A stretch of 64,000 bases of DNA, taken from assembly GCA_030695025.1 (NCBI GenBank), contig JAUYTX010000013.1:1-64000 (forward strand), read 5' to 3'. Source of the DNA: Bacteroidales bacterium (GTDB taxonomy: Bacteria; Bacteroidota; Bacteroidia; Bacteroidales; UBA932). The notes below the pieces were generated by a model. It saw only the letters and a list, made by a program, of their open reading frames with translations. It searched no databases and was not told the origin of the DNA. Position numbers and translations under genes: made by a program. Position 1 is the first letter of the stretch, and each line of letters begins with the position of its first letter. Below, piece by piece: positions 17,406 to 25,226 of this stretch.

Positions 17406-19856
17406 ATGAAAAAGTTAATATTGCCAATCTTAATGCTGATTATGACAGCAGTGAATCTTCATGCGCAAAAAGCAGAAAATGTAAAAATAACAATCACCGG
17501 CGTAGTAGTGGATGCTGCTACCGGTAAGACAGTTGAGTACCCAACAGTTGCTATCTTCACTGATTCTTTAAAACTAATTACTGCAGCAGCGGGAGGTGTG
17601 GATGGAAAGTTCTCTCTTGAGGCTCCATCAGCAGGAAAATATATTTTCTCAGCTGCTATGACAGGATATACAAATTATAAAAAAGAGCTGGTTCTTGATA
17701 ACAGTCAGCGCAGAGTAGATTTAGGCAAAATTGAAATAGCAGAGGGCTTGGAATTAAAAGAGGTGACCGTATCGGGTATTAGGCCTCTTATCAAAAATGA
17801 ACCTGACAAGCTTACCTACAATATTGATGCAGATCCGATGGCTTCATCCAGCGTGATTGCAGATATTCTCAGAAAGGTCCCTATGATAAGTGTAGATGGA
17901 GAGGGGACCGTAAGGCTTAACGGAGAGACAAATTTCAAGGTTCTGGTGAACGGCAGATCATCGGGAATGTTGGTAAAGAACTTTAAGGATGCTATTAAGG
18001 CAATGCCTGCTAATACAATAAAGTCTATTGAGGTAATTACAAATCCTCCGGCAAAATATGATGCCGAGGGTGTTGGTGGGGTAATCAATATTATAACTAA
18101 CCGCAAAACCACTCAGGGTTACAATGGAAATCTGAATGTCGGAGCAAATACACTGGGGGGTTATAATGCAGGTGGATATATTTCTGCTCAGGTTGGAAAA
18201 TTTGCAATCAGTACAAATATTTATCATGGAAACGAAGTTTCAAAAAAGGGCAGGAATACTTCAGAATCTGAAAATTTCCTAAGTACAGATTATCACTACT
18301 CTGAATCATTCGGTAGCTCCGATTCATATACAAAATTCACTTTCGGAAATATTGAAGCGAGCTATGAAATTGACAGCCTCAACCTTATCACACTATCGGG
18401 TGGCGGGTATCTTGGGGCCTCAACAAGTGAAGGTCTTTCAACTTTTACAACAATGAACATAAACAGGCAGATAACCAGAAAGTATAATAACGTCTTCAAT
18501 TCCAAAAACGGGTTTGGATCACTCTCAGGAAGTCTCTCTTATCAGAAAACCTACAAAAAACCTGATCAAAACCTAACCTTTAGCTACAGTGTGGACGCAA
18601 GTCCAATGAATACAGATATTACAAGTGAAATTGACCCTGAAGTCAACTATATAGGCTACAAACAGCACTCAATTAACGATGCAAAGGGGATGGAACATAC
18701 AATTCAGGTTGACTATTACGATCCTCTTACAAAAAAGCATATGATAGAGGTTGGTGGAAAATACATTCTTCGACAAAATACATCTGACTCAAAGGTTGAA
18801 AGATATGTGGAAAACGTTTGGACTGATGATCCTGCAAGAGTAAACGACCTTGACTATGATCAGCACATTGCAAGCATGTATGGTGGATATGCTTATAAAT
18901 ACAAAACGGTGACTGCAAAAGCTGGTTTCAGGGGCGAATACACATTTAATGATGGTTTATCAAAAAGCTATGAGGGTGATATTCCTTTTACAAATAAACA
19001 ATTTGATGTTGTTCCGTATGTAAACTTAAACATGATGCTCAAGAAGGGTAATATGTTGTCATTTGCCTTCACCCAACGATTGAACCGCCCAGGAATTTGG
19101 TACCTCAACCCATATGTTAACGATTCTGATCCTATGAACATTAGGTATGGTAATCCTGAGCTGGAAACCGTTAGGAGAAACTCTGTCAGTCTTGGATACC
19201 GTAAAGCTTCGCTCAAATGGAATTTTGGAGTAAATCTAAGCGGGAACTTCTCTGTAAATAATATTGAAGAGATACGTCGTATTGATGAAAACGGGGTGAG
19301 AAGCACAACATACGAGAATATCGGAAAGAACAGCAGTTACCGCTTGAATGTCAATTACTCATACAGAGCAGGGGAAAAATTAAATCTAAATGTTAACGGA
19401 GCTGTTGCATATACTACTGTCAGCTCTGTTGATTTGAGTTTAGAGAACGAGGGATTCAGTTTCAACGGAGGAATGAGTGCCTCTGCTGCTCTCTGGAAGA
19501 AGGCAACCATCTCCTTTGATTCGTACCTTTTCGGTGGAGATATAAGCCTGCAATCCAAGAGACCGTTGATGTTCTTTACAGGTATCGGTTTCAGACAGAG
19601 AATGCTTAATGATAAGCTGACCTTCTCTGTCTCTGTAAGAGATCCGTTCTCGGCAACAAAGACATTTGAATACGACTCAATCGATCCAACTTACAGGATG
19701 AATTCAAAATCTATAATGTATACAAGATCTGCCAACTTCAGCCTCTTCTGGAGATTCGGAAAATTCAATGTAAATGTGAGAAAAGCACGCAAAAGTGCCA
19801 CAGATGATAAGATCGGAGGCGGTAACCCATCAGCAACAACAACTGCAACACCATAA
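17406..19856 (+). CDS. Outer-membrane beta-barrel receptor (OMP_b-brl_3 type)
   Basis: An 816-residue exported protein, related in layout to the receptor at 14094-16484. The signal peptide is ILMLIMTAVNLHAQ. A carboxypeptidase-regulatory-like domain covers about residues 27-110 (ITGVVVDAATGKTVEYPTVAIF). The plug shows ADILRKVPMISVDGEGTVRLNG and IEVITNPPAKYDAEGVGGVINI, followed by a beta-barrel with many Tyr/Asn-rich strands and a C-terminal extension of low complexity (GGGNPSATTTATP). No TonB box or SusD gene was recognised. A rho-independent terminator follows at 19882-19911. Confidence 0.86.
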   Translation: MKKLILPILMLIMTAVNLHAQKAENVKITITGVVVDAATGKTVEYPTVAIFTDSLKLITAAAGGVDGKFSLEAPSAGKYIFSAAMTGYTNYKKELVLDNSQRRVDLGKIEIAEGLELKEVTVSGIRPLIKNEPDKLTYNIDADPMASSSVIADILRKVPMISVDGEGTVRLNGETNFKVLVNGRSSGMLVKNFKDAIKAMPANTIKSIEVITNPPAKYDAEGVGGVINIITNRKTTQGYNGNLNVGANTLGGYNAGGYISAQVGKFAISTNIYHGNEVSKKGRNTSESENFLSTDYHYSESFGSSDSYTKFTFGNIEASYEIDSLNLITLSGGGYLGASTSEGLSTFTTMNINRQITRKYNNVFNSKNGFGSLSGSLSYQKTYKKPDQNLTFSYSVDASPMNTDITSEIDPEVNYIGYKQHSINDAKGMEHTIQVDYYDPLTKKHMIEVGGKYILRQNTSDSKVERYVENVWTDDPARVNDLDYDQHIASMYGGYAYKYKTVTAKAGFRGEYTFNDGLSKSYEGDIPFTNKQFDVVPYVNLNMMLKKGNMLSFAFTQRLNRPGIWYLNPYVNDSDPMNIRYGNPELETVRRNSVSLGYRKASLKWNFGVNLSGNFSVNNIEEIRRIDENGVRSTTYENIGKNSSYRLNVNYSYRAGEKLNLNVNGAVAYTTVSSVDLSLENEGFSFNGGMSASAALWKKATISFDSYLFGGDISLQSKRPLMFFTGIGFRQRMLNDKLTFSVSVRDPFSATKTFEYDSIDPTYRMNSKSIMYTRSANFSLFWRFGKFNVNVRKARKSATDDKIGGGNPSATTTATP

Positions 19857-19881
19857 GTCAATTATAAACAAGGGCATAAAC

Positions 19882-19911
19882 AAAAACGCAGTGAATTTCG
19901 CTGCGTTTTTT
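19882..19911 (+). terminator. Rho-independent terminator of the beta-barrel receptor gene
   Basis: AAAAACGCAG (19882-19891) pairs with CTGCGTTTTT (19901-19910) around a 9-nt loop and is followed by more T residues. It lies 25 bp after the stop codon at 19856. Confidence 0.85.
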
Positions 19912-19922
19912 ATTTGCTAATT

Positions 19923-20099
19923 CCCGAATCACTCAACTCAAAGGCAACATTTGTTTTCCGATAATTTTCAGCGGCTACTTTTCGGGAACGACGAGGACTG
20001 TTTGACGACCGAAGGGAGGAGTTCCGCAGTCGCCGAAAAGTACCAGGAAAATTTGAGGGCACCCTAAAACAATCGGTTGCCGGAGTTGAGTGATTTGGG
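19923..20099 (-). repeat. Palindromic dispersed repeat, copy A (inverted relative to B and C)
   Basis: A 159-bp core (19932-20090) is nearly identical to the reverse complement of the elements at 42893-43053 and 43271-43431. The ends are inverted repeats of each other: CCCGAATCACTCAACTC at 19923 and GAGTTGAGTGATTTGGG at 20083, with one mismatch over 17 bp. Inner segments also pair, so the whole element can fold into one long imperfect hairpin. It lies between the 3' end of the receptor gene and the 3' end of tRNA-Phe. No long gene is plausible inside it; the open frames it contains come from the repeat itself. Confidence 0.9.
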
Positions 20100-20163
20100 T
20101 AAACCAAAACAGATTTTGAGTAAAGGTAATTCAAGCGTGATAAGACCATAGGTTATTAACGAC

Positions 20164-20196
20164 AAAAGCCGCATGCTGTAACGCTATGCGGCTTTT
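20164..20196 (-). terminator. Hairpin terminator downstream of tRNA-Phe
   Basis: AAAAGCCGCAT (20164-20174) pairs with ATGCGGCTTTT (20186-20196), an 11-bp stem with an 11-nt loop. It lies 3 nt beyond the 3' end of the minus-strand tRNA. T residues flank both sides, so it could work in either direction. Confidence 0.75.
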
Positions 20197-20199
20197 GGG

Positions 20200-20272
20200 T
20201 GGTGCCACCAGGAATCGAACCGGGGACACAAGGATTTTCAGTCCTTTGCTCTACCAACTGAGCTATGGCACC
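20200..20272 (-). tRNA. tRNA-Phe (GAA)
   Basis: A 73-nt cloverleaf on the minus strand. The acceptor stem is GGTGCCA/TGGCACC, the D-arm contains AGCTCAGTTGGTAGAGC, the anticodon loop is CTGAAAA with anticodon GAA, and the T-arm contains GGTTCGATTCC. The discriminator base is A. CCA is not encoded (the next bases are CCC), so it must be added by the CCA enzyme. A hairpin terminator follows immediately. Confidence 0.97.
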
Positions 20273-20337
20273 ATTTGTTTGGGAGTGCAAAAGTAGCACT
20301 AATTTTGATTTTTGCAAAAAAATATCCCCATTTATCT

Positions 20338-20345
20338 TATCTTTA
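20338..20345 (+). promoter_or_regulatory. Likely -7 box of efp
   Basis: TATCTTTA matches TAnnTTTG except for the last base. A TTTG at 20311-20314 lies 23 nt upstream. It ends 21 nt before the efp ATG. Confidence 0.45.
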
Positions 20346-20366
20346 CGCCAAATTAAATATATCTAT

Positions 20367-20936
20367 ATGGCAAGTACATCTGATTTTAAAAACGGACTAT
20401 GTATCGATTTCAATGGCAAACCCTGCTCCATCGTTTGGTTCCAACATGTAAAACCCGGCAAGGGAGGAGCATTTGTGAAGGTTAAGATGAGAAATCTGGA
20501 GAACGGAAGAATTCTTGAAAACACATATAATGCTGGTGAAAAAATTGAGATAATCAGCGTAGAAAGAAGACCATACCAGTTTCTTTATAAAGACGATATG
20601 GGTTACAACTTCATGCACAACGAAACATTCGAACAGATATCGCTTGATGCCAATATGGTTGATAATGCCGATCTTATGAAAGAGGGTCAGAATGTTGAGA
20701 TGATGTTTCTTGCAGATGAAGAGAGAGTGCTTACATGTGAACTTCCTCCTTTTGTTGAGATGGAGATCACATATACCGAGCCTGCAGTTAAGGGAGATAC
20801 TGCATCAACAAATGCAATGAAAGCTGCCACAGTAGAAACCGGAGCTGAGGTTATGGTTCCCCTTTTTATTAATCAGGGAGAACGTATTAAGGTTGATACC
20901 CGCACCAGAAGCTATTCAGAGCGCTGCAAATCATAA
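20367..20936 (+). CDS. efp: Translation elongation factor P
   Basis: EF-P relieves ribosome stalling at consecutive prolines. From the ATG at 20367 the protein has 189 residues, the normal length, and begins MASTSDFKNG; the in-frame start at 20265 would add 34 residues that overlap the promoter and part of the tRNA. The KOW-like N-terminal domain carries the exposed Lys in KPGKGGAFVKV, followed by the OB domains with LPPFVEMEITYTEPAVKGDT and a C-terminal GERIKVDTRTRSYSER. No epmA/epmB-type modification gene is adjacent. Confidence 0.96.
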   Translation: MASTSDFKNGLCIDFNGKPCSIVWFQHVKPGKGGAFVKVKMRNLENGRILENTYNAGEKIEIISVERRPYQFLYKDDMGYNFMHNETFEQISLDANMVDNADLMKEGQNVEMMFLADEERVLTCELPPFVEMEITYTEPAVKGDTASTNAMKAATVETGAEVMVPLFINQGERIKVDTRTRSYSERCKS

Positions 20937-20972
20937 GCAGAGAAACAATTCTCTAAACTTAAACATAAAAAT

Positions 20973-22421
20973 ATGAGGAACATTTCCTTAATAATTCTCT
21001 CCACACTGCTTTTTGCTTGTGGAGAGTCTTTGTCTTATAAGATGCCGGACAAAGAACTAATCAACAAAACCATTGAAAAAGGCGATTTCACTGAAGCATC
21101 AAAAATGATCAGGCTCTATCTTGCAAGCGACACCATTTCTGAAACAGAGCGCTGGGACATGAACTTCCTTATTGAGAAAATGGACAGAATAAGGAGAGAC
21201 TTTACCCGTAGAGATACCTCTGTTATTAACTACATCAAGAGACACCACCCTGAGGTTACAACCGAAGAGATAGCTGCATGGGAGAAGACAAACGCAATTG
21301 AAAACATGATTATTGATGGAGAGAAATTATATTTTAGCTCCGCTCCCAGAAATCTTTTCAGAATAGACTCTGTTGCAGCTAAATATTTTCAGCACCCTAA
21401 CGGAGGCCAGAGCGACTCCCTGAACAGATTTCTTGCGTGGCACATTCCTCAGCTGGTTACAGAGGCAAAAAAGGTGAAAAAAGAGTTGATTTCTCCGGTA
21501 AAAATGAATGTAACATACACCCTTACAGTAAAACCGGGAGAGGTTCCGGCGGGCGAAATCGTAAGAGTTTGGATGCCATACCCAAGAACAGACAATAAGG
21601 CTCACACCGGCATAGCATTACTTTCAGTATCGCAACCAGAATACATTATCTCACCGGACACATATGACCATAAAACCATCTATATGGAGGGTGTTGCATC
21701 AGTTGATGAACCGCTTGTTTTCAGTTACAAATTTACCTACACCTCATATGCTCAGGTTCACATGTTTAAGGAAGAGGATACAAAAGAATATATCACAGAA
21801 TCGCCCGATTACATAAAATACACTTCAGAGAGGGCTCCGCATATATTATTCAGCGAAAACATTAAGAACGCAGTAAAAGAGGCTATAGGTGATGAGGTAA
21901 ATCCATATCTTAAAGCAAGAAAAATTTATGAGTGGATTGACTCCAACTTCCCTTGGGCAAGTGCTCGTGAATATTCAACAATTGACAATATCCCTGAATA
22001 TGTACTTGCAAACAGACATGGTGACTGCGGTCAGGTCTCTCTGCTATTTATCACAATGGCTCGTTGTGCAGGTATTCCTGCAAAATGGCAATCAGGATGG
22101 ATGATGCATCCGGGTAACAAAAACCTTCACGACTGGGCAGAGGCATATTTTGAAGGTATTGGCTGGGTCCCTGTAGATCAGTCATTTGGCAGAGTTAAAG
22201 AGAGTAAAGGTGACAACGACTCATTCTACTTCTTTACAAAGGGACTTGACGCCTATCGTCTGATTGTTAATAACGACATTTCACAGCCATTATTCCCGGC
22301 CAAAATTCATCCGAGAAGTGAGACGGTAGATTTCCAGCGCGGAGAGGTTGAATGGAGAGGCGGTAACCTTTACTTTGGAAGGTGGAGATACAATATGGAG
22401 ATTGATTATCTGAACAAATAG
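20973..22421 (+). CDS. Transglutaminase-like lipoprotein
   Basis: A 482-residue probable lipoprotein (lipobox LLFACGES, Cys16). The N-terminal 170 residues are helical and acidic. A beta-rich domain follows (about 175-275), then a transglutaminase-core domain with the catalytic triad candidates Cys in NRHGDCGQVSLL, His in NLHDWAEAYF and Asp in GWVPVDQSFG. Such enzymes act as peptidases or amidases on secreted proteins; the substrate is unknown. It lies 36 bp after efp, with a small hairpin (AGAGAA/TTCTCT, about 20939-20954) in the gap, and is convergent with the O-methyltransferase. Confidence 0.83.
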   Translation: MRNISLIILSTLLFACGESLSYKMPDKELINKTIEKGDFTEASKMIRLYLASDTISETERWDMNFLIEKMDRIRRDFTRRDTSVINYIKRHHPEVTTEEIAAWEKTNAIENMIIDGEKLYFSSAPRNLFRIDSVAAKYFQHPNGGQSDSLNRFLAWHIPQLVTEAKKVKKELISPVKMNVTYTLTVKPGEVPAGEIVRVWMPYPRTDNKAHTGIALLSVSQPEYIISPDTYDHKTIYMEGVASVDEPLVFSYKFTYTSYAQVHMFKEEDTKEYITESPDYIKYTSERAPHILFSENIKNAVKEAIGDEVNPYLKARKIYEWIDSNFPWASAREYSTIDNIPEYVLANRHGDCGQVSLLFITMARCAGIPAKWQSGWMMHPGNKNLHDWAEAYFEGIGWVPVDQSFGRVKESKGDNDSFYFFTKGLDAYRLIVNNDISQPLFPAKIHPRSETVDFQRGEVEWRGGNLYFGRWRYNMEIDYLNK

Positions 22422-22438
22422 AATTTTCAGGAGAGCAT

Positions 22439-23074
22439 TTACAGCTTTCTTATAATGTACAGGCCGTCGCGCAGAGGGAGAATGAAACCCGAAACGCGGC
22501 GGTCATTTTTTACCATCTCGTTAAACTTTAATATCCCCTGTGTCTGTGCATCTTTTGGAGGTGCTGCCTCAGTTACCTTCCCATACCAAAGCACATTGTC
22601 TGCCAGAATGTAGCCACCTGGTTTTACAAGATTAAATGCCAGATTGTAATATGAACAGTATTCGCGTTTGTTTGCATCAATAAAAACAATATCGTACTCC
22701 TCTTTTATTTGAGGAATCAGCTCCTTTGCGTCGCCAAAGTGCAAATTGATTTTTGTGGTAAGGCCGGCCCTCTCTATTCCATCTTTGATAAGAGAGATGT
22801 GTCTCTCATCTTTTTCAAGAGCATCCAGAACACCATCAGACGTTAAACCCTGAGCCAGACATATTGCCGAATATCCGGTGAAAGTCCCTATTTCCAGTAT
22901 TTTTTTAGGCGCGACCAGTTTGGAAAATTCAATTAAAAATCTTCCCAATACCGGGCCGGCTAACATTTTTGAATGGTGGCCGGTTTGGTTCAATGTTTCA
23001 TTTTCCAGCCACTCCAGAACCGGCGGCAACTCACCTGTGTGATCATATAGATAATTATCCAGTGGCAGATTCAT
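22439..23074 (-). CDS. Class I SAM-dependent O-methyltransferase
   Basis: A 211-residue enzyme of the catechol/caffeoyl-CoA O-methyltransferase type (family 3). The SAM-binding motif is KILEIGTFTGYSAICLAQGL, followed by LDALEKDERHI, the metal-site motif DIVFIDANKREYCSYYNLA and GGYILADNVLWYGKV. The substrate cannot be inferred. It is the last gene of a minus-strand operon with the M16 peptidase (2 bp gap) and an unknown secreted protein. Confidence 0.9.
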   Translation of the reverse strand: MNLPLDNYLYDHTGELPPVLEWLENETLNQTGHHSKMLAGPVLGRFLIEFSKLVAPKKILEIGTFTGYSAICLAQGLTSDGVLDALEKDERHISLIKDGIERAGLTTKINLHFGDAKELIPQIKEEYDIVFIDANKREYCSYYNLAFNLVKPGGYILADNVLWYGKVTEAAPPKDAQTQGILKFNEMVKNDRRVSGFILPLRDGLYIIRKL

Positions 23075-23076
23075 AA

Positions 23077-24315
23077 CTAATTATAAATTAGAGTAAACAT
23101 CCTGTCAGTGTCCAATATCTCCACAGCCGCCTTATGTATCTGAGATGCCTCAATTGATGCAATCTTCTCTCTTATTACCTCAATCGGCTCAACCTTTCCG
23201 TAAAAGAGAAGTGACTTTCCAAGAGAAAGGCACTGAGATTCAGCATTGTCGGTTGAGATTGCAAACTGACCCAAAAGCTGCTTTTTTGCAGCCTTGAGAA
23301 TAGCGGGAGAAAGTTCTCTCTCCTTAAGCAGATTTATCTCTTTGTTTACTATTTCGCGGCACTTCTCAAGATTATTTTTGTCTGATCCAAAATAGATTGT
23401 AAACAGGCCTGTATCGGTGTATGGAGTATAGCTTGCATCTACCGTATAAGCTAATGCATGCTTCTCTCTGAGTGATTGGTTAAGTCGTGAATTCAGAGCC
23501 GGACCTCCCAGTATGTTGGTCAGAAGTGCCAGAGGGAGGCGCATAGGGTTGTACATTGAGTATGCCCTTGAGCCGGTAACACAATGAACCTGATAGGTTT
23601 TTCTTGGAATAACTTTGAGTCCGGCAGGTGTAGATGGCACCAAAGGAATTTCCTCTTTTCTGACACCATTGGGAGCGTGTCCGTTATTAACCATTTTACC
23701 GAAAAATTTTTCAACCAGCTTTGCTCCCCTTTCAGGCTGAATATCAGCAACAATACTGAAACTCATATTTGCGGGACGATAATAGCTTGTTGTAAAATCT
23801 TTTATATCCTGTGCCGAAATTGATTTCATGGATTTTGGTTTGCCGAGTATAGGCATAGCAAGAGGGTGTCCTCCAAACAGATATTCGTCAAAATGATCAA
23901 ATATCTGCTCTGAGGGAGTGTCCTTATAGGAACTTATCTCATCAAGAACAATTTCTTTCTCTTTTTTAAGTTCCTTTTCAGGGAATAAAGAATTGAAAGC
24001 AAGGTCACTAAGCAACTCCACTGCTTTTGCAATATCCTCTTTCAGAACTGTAGCGTGAATTACTGTCTCTTCCTTTGTTGTGTATGCATTCAGTTCACCT
24101 CCCAGACTCTCAAGAAGGTTATTTATCCTTCTTGCACCACGTGTAGTGGTTCCCTTGAAGAGCATGTGTTCGGTAAGATGGGCAATACCATTCTGGCCCG
24201 GCTTTTCGTCACGGGTACCTGCCTTTATACTTAATGCGCAATAAGCAACCGGAGAAGATATTTTACGGAATGCATATCTGATTCCCGAGTTGAGCTCTGT
24301 TGTAATTATAGTCAT
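23077..24315 (-). CDS. M16-family zinc metalloprotease (insulinase type)
   Basis: A 412-residue protein with the inverted zinc motif HLTEH at residues 46-50 (NGIAHLTEHMLFKGTT) and the downstream Glu ligand in EKEIVLDEISSYKD. The C-terminal half is the inactive M16 domain, with the RxxY-type segment SLREKHALAYTVDASY. It is the single-chain processing-peptidase-like form (PqqL/YmxG group). No signal peptide is seen. It lies 2 bp from its neighbours on both sides, within a three-gene operon. Confidence 0.92.
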   Translation of the reverse strand: MTIITTELNSGIRYAFRKISSPVAYCALSIKAGTRDEKPGQNGIAHLTEHMLFKGTTTRGARRINNLLESLGGELNAYTTKEETVIHATVLKEDIAKAVELLSDLAFNSLFPEKELKKEKEIVLDEISSYKDTPSEQIFDHFDEYLFGGHPLAMPILGKPKSMKSISAQDIKDFTTSYYRPANMSFSIVADIQPERGAKLVEKFFGKMVNNGHAPNGVRKEEIPLVPSTPAGLKVIPRKTYQVHCVTGSRAYSMYNPMRLPLALLTNILGGPALNSRLNQSLREKHALAYTVDASYTPYTDTGLFTIYFGSDKNNLEKCREIVNKEINLLKERELSPAILKAAKKQLLGQFAISTDNAESQCLSLGKSLLFYGKVEPIEVIREKIASIEASQIHKAAVEILDTDRMFTLIYN

Positions 24316-24317
24316 CT

Positions 24318-25169
24318 TTAAAACTGAAACGGTACTGATATCTTCCGAATGTCTTCTCTTGTAAAACCTGCCGGCAACAGTAACGAAATCCTGTGCCTTC
24401 TGAAGAAAAGTAATTCGTGGCTGTCAGTTCCTATCAGTAACTTGTAGCAATGTGACCCTCTGCTGTTACCTCTTGGTTTGATAAGAATCGTAACAACTGT
24501 ATTTGCCTTATTATTCATAACAGCATCCTCAATATCATCTCCTGAAACAAGTTCTGCTTTACCCTTGAAAAGATCCTGAATCTCCGTTTCGGCAGGGGTG
24601 AAGGAGAGATATTCAGATGCAATCAGCAGTTTTTTGTCTTTGACCTCGCTTACTCTGTCAGCATAAAATGAATTCCCTTTAAATGCAAGGGTTACATCTT
24701 TCTGTATCTTATATATGTGGTTTTGAATTATATCAACATATATTGGGAGTAAATGGAGGTTGGCTCCGGAAACATCTTCAGACTCATGAATGGGTAAGTT
24801 AATAATGTTTTTATTGCTGTATGCTCCCCGTTTTACCTCAGGCCCGCCTTGTATTAGAGTGAGGTATTCAATTTTCGCCTCAAGATCTTTTCTGTATTTT
24901 CCATCTACCCTCATAAGAAAGAAGAAGCTGGTATCATTTTTCAGCTTTTCATACTCTTCCATGCTGCAAAACTCAAAAGGAGAGATCCTCCAGCCCTTGT
25001 TGACAGCGTCTCTGAGAACCATATCAGGAAGAGTATTTGATGGCAATACAACCTTTGTAACTTTAGCTCCAAAACTTGTAAAAGTGTTTCTTGTTTCACG
25101 GATAAACCTCTGAGCATAAGCACCGGAAGTTAGTGATAAAGAAAGTAAAAGCATTATAAAATATCTCAT
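24318..25169 (-). CDS. Exported protein of unknown function
   Basis: A 283-residue protein with a signal peptide (MRYFIMLLLSLSLTSGAYAQ). I do not recognise the family. The body contains mixed alpha/beta segments such as RDAVNKGWRISPFEFCSMEEYEKL, IEYLTLIQGGPEVKRGAY and HCYKLLIGTDSHELLFFRRHR. The ATG at 25169 is used because it starts the signal peptide and follows the -7 box at 25193-25200; an upstream in-frame start would overlap dnaX. It is the first gene of the operon with the M16 peptidase and the O-methyltransferase, divergent from dnaX. Confidence 0.7.
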   Translation of the reverse strand: MRYFIMLLLSLSLTSGAYAQRFIRETRNTFTSFGAKVTKVVLPSNTLPDMVLRDAVNKGWRISPFEFCSMEEYEKLKNDTSFFFLMRVDGKYRKDLEAKIEYLTLIQGGPEVKRGAYSNKNIINLPIHESEDVSGANLHLLPIYVDIIQNHIYKIQKDVTLAFKGNSFYADRVSEVKDKKLLIASEYLSFTPAETEIQDLFKGKAELVSGDDIEDAVMNNKANTVVTILIKPRGNSRGSHCYKLLIGTDSHELLFFRRHRISLLLPAGFTREDIRKISVPFQF

Positions 25170-25192
25170 TTTTCTATTTTTTTTGACTAATG

Positions 25193-25200
25193 CAAAATTA
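25193..25200 (-). promoter_or_regulatory. -7 box of the unknown protein-M16-methyltransferase operon
   Basis: On the minus strand this reads TAATTTTG, matching TAnnTTTG. It ends 23 nt before the ATG at 25169. It is 12 bp from the divergent dnaX -7 box, so the two promoters overlap back to back. Confidence 0.6.
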
Positions 25201-25212
25201 GATAAAAATTCG

Positions 25213-25220
25213 TACTTTTG
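25213..25220 (+). promoter_or_regulatory. -7 box of dnaX, very close to ATG
   Basis: TACTTTTG matches TAnnTTTG. The dnaX ATG (25227) begins 6 nt after it, so the mRNA is predicted to be leaderless or to have a leader of a few bases. The in-frame TTG at 25218 is inside the box and is not the start. Confidence 0.55.
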
Positions 25221-25226
25221 TCTGGT

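Noticed and set aside
14094-19856. Polysaccharide-utilisation locus around the two beta-barrel receptors
   Set aside because: No SusD-like lipoprotein, glycoside hydrolase or hybrid two-component regulator is present.
20200-20272. tRNA-Phe as attachment site of an integrated element next to the repeat
   Set aside because: No integrase gene and no duplicated tRNA 3' end were seen in the window.
20265-20366. N-terminal extension of efp from an in-frame ATG at 20265
   Set aside because: It would overlap the tRNA-Phe gene and the efp promoter box; EF-P normally starts at the ATG at 20367.
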